In this document: in pieces, positions 11,973-23,200 of the stretch
Layout of the letters: each line of letters begins with the position of its first letter
Position numbering within the stretch: position 1 is the stretch's first letter
Source: Trichoplusia ni
Taxonomy: Eukaryota; Arthropoda; Insecta; Lepidoptera; Noctuidae
DNA length: 64,000 nucleotides
Assembly: GCF_003590095.1 (NCBI RefSeq)
Contig: NC_039484.1
Coordinates: forward strand, 496,001 to 560,000
Direction: 5' to 3'
The notes under the pieces: generated by a model
Database searches by the model: none
Seen by the model: the letters and a program-made list of their open reading frames with translations, nothing else
Told to the model about the DNA's origin: nothing
Position numbers and translations under genes: made by a program

Positions 11973-12609
11973 TGCTTGGTCACGTTATATGCCTAAAGTG
12001 CAAACTCTGACATGAGGCTGTACATTTTACATCAACCGTTATAGAAGACGATGCTATTTAGATTGTTGTTTTAGCTCTGAAACTGCCCGTAGTGCTCAAA
12101 CCGAAGTGGGTTTGATCGTTTCCCAGAAAAAGGTTGATTTCAATTAAGACGTGATTAATTATTATATTATAATAAAAAAAAAAACATCCCATTATTTTTT
12201 CCCATTCTTAGATTGTCGCAAAGGTCAAATATGCAGACTAGACAATACTTTAATCCCGCTTATAGTAATGGAAAAACAAAAGACTATTTTTGGTAATGAT
12301 GTCGCTAATATTTACATATCATAGCAATGTACATAATTAACCCATTAAACAAGTTTTACGATGCAGATAATTTGGTAATTTACATGTAAATGTTCATACA
12401 GTGCAGCCCATTATTAAATTATGGAATTCTGAAAATCGATATAAAAAATTCATTGTTTCATTAAAACAACTGGTTTAGGAAGCGCTTTTTCGTTGTACTA
12501 TGGAATTTTTGGTACATTTTATTTCATTATTTATTTTTAACATTTTCCGTACACAATTTATTTAAGGGCTGTTCAGAGTTAAGTTATTAAAGCGTTGATT
12601 ACTGGTTCC

Positions 12610-12910
12610 TTAAAAAGAGCCGGTTAAATTCGAGTCGGACCAGCGACCCTGAGTTTTCCGTAGAAATAGGCTAAACAAATCAGTTGGGCGACAAAAAAAT
12701 CGTGCATAAACTCACCCTTAAATTTTTGTCACCCACCAACAAATTGATGACTGTTAGAATCATTACTTAACCTCGATCTTGACTTTTAATTTTTGTTGTA
12801 ATATAGGCAACTGAAATACAACAGCAATATATTAATATACTGAAATATTTTAACACGGACAGCGGAGCTTCAGTCATGGTGATCCGTATTTGGTCTCTTC
12901 CTTGTAGCCA
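12610..12910 (-). repeat. RTE-related short repeat, minus orientation
   Basis: It opens with 'gccggttaaattcgagtcgg' and 'gagttttccgtag', the reversed tail of a widespread lepidopteran repeat whose plus version ends 'acggaacc…gagtccgactcg'. Related copies are at 19440-19705 and 39755-39960. The far boundary is approximate. Confidence 0.5.
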
Positions 12911-13604
12911 AAAATCTTTCTTACAAAATCTATAAGGGATTTCAACATTACCAAATGTTTTGTTTTAGGCACGTCAATGGCATGTCCTCACTAAATATGT
13001 CAAGTACGTTGGTGACGCGTTACATAGCCACGGGATTTCGCACTGTATGGAATAATTGGCAATTTTCCCGTTAGATTAGCTAGATAAAACAGAGGTCACT
13101 GTTGCAGAGTTTTTTTTATTTTTGCCTTAACTAAATTGGTTGAAATGACGTCGTTGTGACATATTTTGTGGAGGTGGTAAATGGTTTAACAAAAAAATAC
13201 CTCAAATTCACTGTTTTCCGAAAACTGAATGTTTAATTTTTCCCTTTGTAGAGCATTAGAATGTAAAATAAAGATAAGGATAAAATTTACTAGATTACAC
13301 AAAACTACAAAATAAAAAATGAATTATGAGGAACCGAATTTCTTAGCGAATTTATGGCGAGTGTGAGAGTGTGACGTTGATATATTTCGATTAGAGAGTA
13401 AGTGGTTATTATAATACCACTGACATGGATGTACCTCTGAGTGTCAAACAAATGGGTCTTGGGGTCACAAACGTTTAATTAGGTATTGGAGAAACATGAA
13501 TCAAGTCCATTGTTGTTGTTAATTTTGCTCTTATTCTAAATTAACAACTTTTCCAAACTTTTATTACCAAAATTACAGTTTTAAAGGTAATCAGAAGCTT
13601 GAAA

Positions 13605-13745
13605 AGTCTGACAACCAGTCTAACCAAGGGGTATCGTGTTGCCTAGGTAACTGGGTTGAGGAGGTCAGATAGGTAGTCGCTGGTGAAACCGGTTAGAATG
13701 GAAGCCGACCCCAACATAGTTGGGAAAAAGGCCGATGATGATATT
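13605..13745 (+). repeat. SINE-like repeat with 'tctgacaaccagtctaacc' head
   Basis: The order 'tctgacaaccagtctaacc', 'aaggggtatcgtgttgcc', 'actgggttgaggaggtcag', 'gaagccgaccccaacatag', 'ttgggaaaaaggccgatgat' is a very common moth repeat. An inverted copy is at 41055-41210. Confidence 0.75.
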
Positions 13746-16069
13746 ACCAAAATTATTTCTCTCATAGGACTTCCCCACATTACCTCCATTGCATGAAATT
13801 ACAACAGAATTCTTCGAAATTACAAACTAACCAAAGCTCCATACTAAATCAAATGCGTCATTAAATTAACACGAAACCATTTGAAGGAAAATTGGGACGC
13901 CATAGCCGATTCGTGACGTCATCGAATATAATTATTACTAGGAACATGATTTATGTTCATAGGAATGGAATTAAATTGAAATAGGAATTTAATTACCTCG
14001 TTTATTCCTGAAACCGTATCATCAATTTATAACTATCATAGAACATAGAATAATTAATTAACAGGAAACTTCGCTTAAATTAGTAAATTGACTTCAAATC
14101 ATACATCTATAACAGCCTGTAAAGTCCTCTTTCTATGTAAATAAGGATTGGGCATTAATTATTACATTTAAGATACTTTAGATAGTTGGAGCCCCGATTA
14201 AAAAAAAAAGTATTTATATGTATATTTGGCAAAAGCTTCCTAATCTTGTTTCATTAGAATTGCCAACGTAATCTATAGTCATAAGCTGATGAGGTGAGAG
14301 TCATGGTGACAAAGTATGTTTCTACGAATCCGCATCACAATTTATTATGAAAGCGATCTTCGCTTCTATTTGACAATGCTTAGTTAGACATCGACAACTA
14401 TAAAATAAAGTCAGATGTATGTTTAATAATTATCATCAGAGTTTATTTCCGTTGTTTCTAATAGACTTCACTAAAACCCTTACGGTTTGCTGTATTTTAA
14501 AATCGCCATCACTTTTCTGCGTTTTTATTCTCCAAAATCGATTCATTTGTTTTCAAAGCTTCTACATTATGTTTTGATACTACTTATCACTCATGGACGA
14601 AGTCTCGCACCAAGGCCATCCCAAATCCAAGTAATGGATCAATTTGTGTATAACGGCATGCGTGGGCGCAGACTATTGTTTCTATTTAAGGACCGGAAAC
14701 TACTTAAGAATCCCATTAGAAGGCTAGGTTTTATAAATTGCTGATGCAAATTCCCAAGCACCTTATCATTTATATTGTTTTTATTTTATATTAAAATTAA
14801 TTATCATATTTTTTAACAATACCTCGAAATGCATTACTGCAACTGAATAATAAAGATAAAAACACACATCCACACTATTATTTTCGCTATACCATTTTTA
14901 ATTCAAATATTTTTTTTGCATGTTGCGCAAAGTAATGCAATGAAATGTTTACCACCATTTTAAAGACATATTCGAACTGTCAACCATAAATGAAGTAAAG
15001 TAGGTTAAACATACAACAAAAGAGATCGTATAATTGAGACATCTGACGAATCGAAATAAACTCGACCTCATCAATGAAAAAGTAAACAAAAATAATACAA
15101 ACATCTAAAGGTCCGACGTTAGCAGATGCGTTTTCTCAAAGACATCGCGTGCGTCACAAGTGTACTTGACATAATAGCATCTGGCCACTTCCCAGTGCAT
15201 GAGAAATATCTCCATCTCGTTCTAATAACCTAAAACAAACAGAGAAAGCAAATGAAATTGGTAGTTATAAACAAAGAATTTTAGTCGCATCATTGTGTGC
15301 CTTTCAAATTATCTTAATTAACGTTCAGTCTATTGTTGAAGGAAGTTTTGTTATAACAATTATAAAAAATTGGTTAGCATTTGAATACTGTATAGGAGTG
15401 CTAATTGTTGTGTTTATAGAGCCAAATACGTTGCCCATTTAAAATTTAAACTTTGCTTCCAAGTATTTTTTTTCAGTTTCTCTCTGCATCTTCTTTACAC
15501 CAGTTAGTATTAGAACAGTATCAGACTTGTTGTGACTTAGGCTTCATGCACAAATCGGCGTTAAGTAGTCATGATTTGGCGTGTTTTGTAAACACGCATC
15601 AACATTGCAACTAACGGCTACGTCATCGAGGGAAGAATGGTAGTGCATTACTGGACAACCGTTTTTGAATCGCGATAAAAGTATGACAGTATCGCGACTA
15701 CATCGTGGTAATGTGGACTAAGGCATGCGACTGATGACAGCGTGACTTAATCGATGCCAACGCGCGACAGCATTCATGCAAAAAGTCGCCGTTTGCTGAC
15801 TAAGTTTCAGTTACGGCCTATTAAGGAATTTCAACTTTAAAATGCCATAAATGGATTCAAACATTCGAAATATCGAGATTTAGAAAAATATAATGTAATT
15901 TTGATTTCGGACGATATTTGTTCTCGGCTGTCAACAATAGAAACAAGTTTTTCAATTATCATCATAAACAAAACATTCTAAAGTTTTGTGTTTAAGAATA
16001 CCTTGCATCTTTTATAAATTTGCTTGATTGTTTTCGAGATTTACGTATTGACTTAGCATGATATTACTT
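13746..16069. other. Intergenic DNA, no gene recognised
   Basis: It contains TGACGTCA at 13914-13921 and a CG-richer block at about 15535-15815 that has no open frame and no clear terminal repeats. That block may be an old repeat. The open frame at 14487-14744 has no recognisable features. Confidence 0.45.
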
Positions 16070-16346
16070 ACTAGCTGTTGCCCGCGACTTCGTCCCCGTG
16101 GGTAAAAGATATAAGTTATGATTTATACCGGCCCTGTTTTTTTCACATTTTCCATTGTATCTTCGCTCCTATTAGTCGCAGCGTGATGGTTTATAGCCTA
16201 AAGCCTTGGTCTTTTTGCGTTGAATAGACCATTCATCGAGATGAATGGTCTATTCAACGCAAAAAGACCAGTAGTTTCTGAGATTAGCGCGAGATTCAAA
16301 CAAACAAACAAACAAACTCTTCAGCTTTATATTTTAGTATAGATAT
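16070..16346 (-). repeat. 'gttgcccgcgacttcgtcc' repeat copy with internal fold-back
   Basis: Relative to the copies at 41960-42195 and 51991-52275 this copy runs collinear to 'tatagcctaaagcct', then carries a perfect 31-bp inverted repeat (16207-16237 against 16240-16270, two bases between), then resumes the normal end ('agtagtttctgagattagcg', 'actcttcagctttat'). The right arm is the family's own sequence; the left arm is a new reverse-complement copy of it that replaced the usual 'cctc'. Confidence 0.85.
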
Positions 16347-16689
16347 AGATTTTATGTAAAATCTAATCAAACAATTGGATTTACAAAAAAACAGTACCTA
16401 CTAGATCAGAAGCATCTAGACGGCGTTACATAAGAAATCGTTACTACGAGTATATGGTGCTGGCAGTATATATAAATGTTAAAATTCAAGGTAGTGAAGG
16501 TTTATTGGTAATATAAAAGCAAATAAAATTCTCAAGGCCTTTTTCATAGAAATATGTAAATATATAACTGCACCTGTATATTTATGGTTTTATGCAGAGT
16601 GCATTCTGAATAGTTCTTTTGAAGTTCAAATGCAATCATCAAGTCAATTGTGATGAATAATGCCATAAATACTTTATATTATACTGTAA

Positions 16690-16942
16690 TCTATACTTTA
16701 CTAATATATAAAGCTGAAGAGTTTGTTTGTTTGAACGCGCCAACCTCAGGAACTACTGGTTTAAATTGAAAAATTATTTTTGTATTGAATAGACCATTCA
16801 TCGAGGAAGGCTTTAGGCTATAAATCATCACGCTGCGACTAATAGGAGCGAAGATACAATGGAAAATGTGGAAAAAACAGGGCAGATATAAGTCATAACT
16901 TATATCTTCTAACCACGCGGACGAAGTCGTGGGCAACAGCTT
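16690..16942 (+). repeat. 'gttgcccgcgacttcgtcc' repeat copy, opposite orientation
   Basis: It runs from 'ctatactttactaatatata' through 'aagctgaagagtttg', 'aggaactactggt', 'gaccattcatcgaggaagg', 'ggagcgaagatacaatgg' to 'cggacgaagtcgtgggcaac'. This is the inverted partner of the copy at 16070-16346, some 340 bp away. The minus-strand ORF at 16691-16972 is a translation of the repeat, not a gene. Confidence 0.85.
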
Positions 16943-19439
16943 GAGAATTGAGAATAAAATCATACTCCACAATAATGAACTTAATGTCTTTTAGCATTTT
17001 AATAAGTCAAACACATTTTTGCAATACACGAAACAGGAGTGGTCCTAAGTCGTAACCCTGTGGCATCCTTACGCTGTTTACACACTATTTAACACCTAAA
17101 GAATGAACTTGAGTTTCATTAGTTTCAGGATATCCACGTATGCCTGTTAATTGAAACAAGAATAACAATGTCACGTTATTCAATGCCAAATCAATTTAAA
17201 AGGCCCTAAATTAATTGAACTACGTGTCAAAAGCAATAGTTACGTTCGTAACTGAAAAGTAATCAATTGTACTCGTAAAAGGATCTTTTAATTACTTACT
17301 TTGTAGAGTCAATAGCTTTTAGTAGGGGTCTTATTGATAGTATGTTTTTATATCCAACAAAAAACTGTTGAATTCTTGTTTTTTTATAACCTTGGAGGTC
17401 ATTATGTGTTATGTTAAGAACGTCGAACTAGTTTGCAGGTGGCCTGATCTCATCGTCATCAAGATTGTTTTAAAAGGGTAATCAATTATAAATGGTTTCT
17501 GGCGTCGTAACCGACATATTTTTCAAAATATTTTTTAAATTTAAAACCATGTGCATGGCTTACTAATATTAAAATTTTATTCGAAGAAACAATCAAAAAA
17601 CGATCCTATAAACAAAACTCCATCGTCATAACCTCGGGTCTAGCGTAGACGAGTAATCATTTTTTATGTGTTGTTATTGTAGTGTGATCTCATGGTCACA
17701 AAAAGTACAACAACCAAACATCAAGAAAGAAACTATCCGAACGATGACGTCGCAACCCATCGGTGACGTAGAATGACGCTTTCCGAATTCCTTAATGGAT
17801 TTTGATAACAAACTTCTTCTCTACAACTCATATTGTATTAGTCATAGTATTTTTAACATTTTTTGCCGTTTCTATTTCTGTTGAAGGTACAATTTGTATC
17901 CCCTTTTCCGTTTACGGATTTAAATTAATTATGAATTTAATTATAAAATATGTTATCCCGGTTGGAATGCAGTATTGGTCTCTGGGTAAAGCCAATCCTG
18001 TATTGTTAACGTTAACGATATGGAAATGAGGTTTTCCTTTTAATTGTGGTTTAGTTTTTAATGAAGCTTTCATTGAATTCGAATAGTTTTAATATAAACG
18101 CTTTTTAAAATACAAATAGCTTTTTATGTGCCTTGGGTGTTATTGTAATAAACAAATATTTGGACTTTTTTTTTTCAAATAAATAAGACAAGGACTTCTA
18201 AAAACAGATCTCATGTCTTAAAAATAAACGCAGAGAAAAATATGATCGTTAACATATGCATCAAGTTTAAATATAGAGTAGTCTGGTTTGTATTTCTTTA
18301 ATTAATTTGCTAAATTATCATATTAGGTAGGAAAATATTGATTAGAAAAGTAAATGATATGCACCTATTGTAAATGTCTATTGATTGTCTACTTTTTCTG
18401 ATTTCGTTTCCATATTTGACGTCAATGCTTACGCAAACACAAATTAATTTAAACATTATGCGATGGCTCGCACTTAATCACAATGACAATCTAAGAAATT
18501 CTTTAGTTTGGAAAAGTCACTTTTTGTATCCGGATTTAGATTCCGAAATCATTTATTTTGTATTTTTTCGGTCTGGTTTAAGTTCTTATTAGAAAGAAGT
18601 AAAGTAAATTCTGTAGTTGTGACAAATCATCAATAGTTGTAAATAAATACATACGTAGTAATGGGTACATGAGTCACCATAAAAATTAATGTCGGCACCT
18701 AGTCTGTGAGCACCAAAGTTCTTAGCATTTAGAAGACAAGAAAAATGCCTTGATTATCTAAAAAATCCTCATTGTAACTGGTACCAACTTTGGCTCTTCA
18801 AGACTTAAGGACAATGACAATAATATTCATTTGATACTCTGTGCAAAAACTTTCTCAATTTTCTGCCTTTCCCAAACTCAAACCTGGAAACTCTAAAATA
18901 TCTTGTTTGATGGATACATTCTGACAATGTCAGTCATCATTCGGGCAATACTGTGATTTGGCGTTTAAAGTAATCCGTAAGAAGGCAAGTAATAAATGTA
19001 ATTCTCGTCCATCCTTATGATTAGCGTTAAGTAGACTCATCCTCAATCAAGACGGTTCTGAAGTGACGAAGTGACGATGGATTCCTAAGAAAACCTTCGG
19101 ACATCATTCTCGAACATTGAACAGTTCAAAAAATCGAGTCTTTTAATTGTTGTTAAATTAACAATAGGACTTTGTTCCGTCATCTCTGCCATCTTTTATT
19201 GAGAAATATTGCACTATAAAGATTAATTCTGTTTCCAGAATATACTTTTGACATGCATGGATGAAAACAGTATAATTCTGGATTAAACAGGACCCAGACT
19301 TAGATAATTAACAAACAAATAATTTATACCAGTTTTCACATTTAATTTTGATATCAACTATTTTGTTATTATTCTCTTATAAGTTTAATACCAGGATAAA
19401 ATTAGGTAGATTTGTTAGTGAGTATTGATATAAGTTCAT
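16943..19439. other. Intergenic DNA, nothing recognised
   Basis: AT-rich, with no gene or strong repeat seen. A TGACGTCA palindrome lies at 18417-18424. Confidence 0.5.
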
Positions 19440-19705
19440 TACACCTATATTTTAGTCTCTGACCCTAGGAGCCCTATTAGTCTAGCTCCGCTGTTTGTTT
19501 CTCTGTCCGTTCGTCCGTCTGTTGGTCTATCAATATTCTGGCTGTATTGCACGAACGGTGGTAGCTAGAGATTTGAAAATTTTCAGATAGTCTAATTCTG
19601 TTGCCACGATATTAAAAAATACTAAATATAAAAGTGGCCATAAATACGTTGGTTTACCAATTTTTATTAGTACGGAACCTCCTAGTGTCGCAAGTCTGAC
19701 TCGTT
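19440..19705 (+). repeat. RTE-related short repeat
   Basis: It contains a pyrimidine-rich 'tctgtccgttcgtccgtctg' run, 'ctgtattgcacgaacggtg', 'gtagctagagatttgaaaat' and ends near 'agtacggaacctcctagtg' and 'caagtctgactcg'. Same family as the reversed copy at 12610-12910. Confidence 0.6.
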
Positions 19706-19782
19706 ATTTTCTTTATTTTCCTTTCCATAATCATCTTCAATTATTGGTAGGACAACATTGAGACATTGACCTAACTGTAATA

Positions 19783-20140
19783 TTGCTGCGACATATACAA
19801 TTTTTGCCAACTGAGCCCATCCACCAATTACGCGCCTGTCTACGTCAAACGAGGGACCTCGTAAAATTCGATAAGAGCATAGGTTTTAGATGCAAAACTG
19901 GATTTCCGCGACACGTTGAATTTAATGTTGACGACGCATACATTGACGTCAGCGTTCTGCCGCGGCAGTGTGCGCGCTCCTACGTGAGTCAGTGGATTGA
20001 TAATGCGTTATATTGGCGAAGTAACGGGCTGCCAAGTCAGTAGTATTCAGTGTGTTTCGCGCCGCAGTTTACACTACTTGATTGATATCCTTGCGACTTA
20101 GTCGTGTTTGTATCGTGAAAAATAAAGTGAAGTGACAAAT
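19783..20140 (+). promoter_or_regulatory. Probable IP3K promoter and 5' UTR
   Basis: This stretch is CpG-rich in an AT-rich background and lies directly before the IP3K start codon. It holds a perfect CRE palindrome TGACGTCA at 19944-19951. Arthropod initiator-like TCAGT motifs occur about 80-110 bases further on ('gccaagtcagtag', 'attcagtgtg'). An in-frame TAA at 20123 separates it from the IP3K reading frame. An 86-codon open frame (19783-20043) runs through it but resembles nothing I know and is probably due to the GC-rich composition. The transcription start itself is inferred. Confidence 0.55.
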
Positions 20141-20221
20141 ATGTATACCGCAAATATTTGTGTTACCATTGAGGATTTTATGGATGTTGTGTTCTGTGCT
20201 TACGTGCATAATCATAAGAAG
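20141..20221 (+). CDS. IP3K: IP3K coding exon 1
   Basis: Encodes residues 1-27 (starts MYTANICVTIEDF, ends HNHKK) and ends at AAG|gttagt, phase 0. This isoform-specific N-terminus has no domain I recognise. It is the least certain exon, since it is not part of the conserved catalytic core. Confidence 0.75.
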
Positions 20222-23200
20222 GTTAGTTTTCGTTTTTAAGCAATTATTTTAGTTAGAAAAATAGTTTATTTTTGCGGTGTAGGTAAGCCCTTTGACTACT
20301 TCGGGCTTAAGTTTTATAGTAAAGGATTTGTGTCATATTCTCGAAAATAATTTCAAAATATGTTGTTATCGATAATTTCTAAATTCCATGACCTTTCCAA
20401 AAAAAATATTTTTTGCTTAGACACTGCATAAGTCACTTTCATGTATGACATTAAATACTTTTTGCGTCAGGCTTTATAGTGTACAAGACAATTAAGCCTG
20501 TCCCCTGGAAACTACCTTATATTCGAGAATTATATAAGTATAAATGCAGAAATTTTTAAAACTTATTATGTCTAGCCATAGAAGTTGTTTGCCATCCAAA
20601 TGTTATGCATGCACCTATTCATGGACGATACAATTTTGAATAATGACTGCATAATTCCTTTAAGCGTCAGACCGTAAATATTTAGAAGTTATGTCTGTAA
20701 TATTAATGTATGTTATATAAGGCAAGTAGTAGGTGAGACGCTAGTATTATGCACTGTTAAAGATCTGCATTTACTGTAGAAGTGAGAAAACACTACGCTT
20801 GGTGTAGAGCATTGCATTGCTTCATTGATAGTTACAGTCCTCTTTTAACAGCTTATGGTGGCGATAATGAATGTTCGATCTGAGCATCAAACCGTGATAA
20901 TATCCGAACTCATAGCCTGGGCTCCCAAAATATTAAGAATCTTGATCTCTGATGAATCATTCAGGCTTTTATTTTAATGTTCTTACTTCTACTTAGAGCA
21001 GTTAATGTCTTGTCTGTCTATCCTTGTCAGGTACCCATGTATCTGGGAAATATTCTCCTAATCTGGGTCCAAAGTTTAATTTATTTTTGTTCCGATGAAT
21101 AGTATCATTTAACACTAATTGGGATCCTGTTTATCCTCATAGTTCACTGTTAACTAACAATAGCCCTTATTATTTGTGTTACACATCAATATTATTGGAA
21201 TTGTATCGCATGGAACAATAGTAAATATTCTCATGGACATTATTTGAAATGGGAATGTTTTCTAAATGACGTCAAACATAAGTTACCTCATTTCCAAACT
21301 ACAATTTCTATATTACATCACACAAAAATGCTGCCATAAGTTTCGTATTATCGTAGTCTTTATTACAATGCATTGAGGTTCATTTTATAGTAAGTTATTT
21401 CTATGACGTACGGTTGTCCGTACCTATTCTGCTGGTATGCCATAAAAGTGGGTCGTAGGAAACATACTCGTACAAATAAGAGATTAATCATAATTATCTG
21501 TAACAGCGTAAACAAATAGATACGCAATTCTTGCAATTGTGGGAAAAATACTATGAATAGGGGCCCAACAGGAGTACCTACAAGTAGTCTTAATACATCT
21601 ATTGTTTTAGTTCCATTTTTTGTTTTATTGTGATCATGTGAAAACTGGTCATTGTTACTATCGCTGTTAGATTTTTTTCCTCAACATGTAAATGAATGAA
21701 GAAAAAATAAGATTTTTCTTACTGCTTAATCCGATCTCTCCAGATAACAATGTAATACAGAATCATCGTATTAGTTTCTATTGAATATTGTGTGTATTGA
21801 GTTAAAGATAGTCTTATATTAACAACAAAAACATAAAATCTCTTGAGATTACTACTTTAAATGAAACAATGGAGATAAACTAGATAAAATATTTATGGGA
21901 CCAAATGACATACATTATACGTAAATAAAAAAATAATAAACAAAATCAGTTCATCCAATCCGAAGTTCTGAGGTTACAAACATAACAAATAGACAAACTG
22001 AGAATCTCTCTATCAGACAATCTGTTTGAAAAAGAAAGTTCACTACAAAGAATCAAATCATCAACCCAAACTGCAAGCTCACTCAACTTCACTTTCCATT
22101 TTTCTATAACACCCAATCTCCATATATATTCATTTCTTCTCTGTCTTCATTTCAGCAATCGGAAAGATGGCGTAAGCTCCGCAACATAGTTCAATGGACG
22201 CCGTTCTTCCAAACCTACAAGAAGCAGCGATATCCCTGGATCCAGCTTGCTGGTCACCAAGGAAACTTCAAAGCGGGACCTGACCAAGGAACCATCCTGA
22301 AGAAACTTTGTCCACAAGAGGAGAGGTGCTTTCAGGTATGTCTTAAACTCCTATATAAACTGGGGACTAATAATAAATAATTACGGAAATACCAGAAAAA
22401 GTATGAAAAAAATATGCAAGTAGTGATGATCAAGTATGACGGCACTCCAAATCAATTGTATCATTTTTTTAACATTTCCATTTGCAAAATTTGGGTTTAG
22501 GTCAAGGGATTGTGATAGAGAGAATAACATATTCCGTAAATTCAAACCAAAAATAGGTAACACTCTTCAAATTTATAGTAAATTTAAATTAATTGTACTA
22601 AATGATGACATCGCTCGAAAAATAAATGCACTTAATTAATTAAGTACTTTAAAAATTGTTGTAATCAACAACACACCATCACTTGAGAATGAGGCCAAGA
22701 ACAAACCTATTTAGTGATTCCAAAATAAAGTGTTTGATGGTATAAAAGGCAAATGGAATAACCGTTTAAATAACTGGAAAATGACCCTGACAATTTATAT
22801 GATGTGGGATACAGGATACATGAGACATTAAGTCCAGTATAATCATGATTTAATGTATCGTCACGTGAGTTTATGAGGTTGATACTCTCATAGTTCTGCG
22901 TCAGTATCGAGAGCTTATAATTCACCGTTGCTTTGAGTGTTCTTTTATGAAATATAATCTTTCGTGTATTCATTATTCACTATCTCGATTTTTGGTGTTT
23001 TTGTGCTTGTAGCGTTATCTTCTAGTCCATTTATATCAGGGCTACTGTTTTTGTTAGTTTTATCGTCATTATTAGCTTTTATATTATTATCTGATGATGC
23101 TTTTGTGATTAATAATGTAATGTTTATTTTCACAAACAACTTAAAACTAGTTTACATAACAACTTGGCAACAATATTTTTTTATAACAGAGAGAGTTTAG

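Noticed and set aside
15535..15815. CG-richer block that looked like a conserved element or MITE
   Set aside because: Ends share only scattered words such as 'cttag' and 'catgca'; no convincing terminal repeat, ORF or RNA fold was found.
16691..16972. 93-codon minus-strand ORF
   Set aside because: It lies wholly in a dispersed repeat whose other copies are interrupted in that frame.
19783..20043. An 86-codon open frame just upstream of IP3K
   Set aside because: It lies in the CpG-rich promoter-like block, ends well before the IP3K start with stops between, and shows no recognisable motif. CpG-rich, stop-poor composition explains it.
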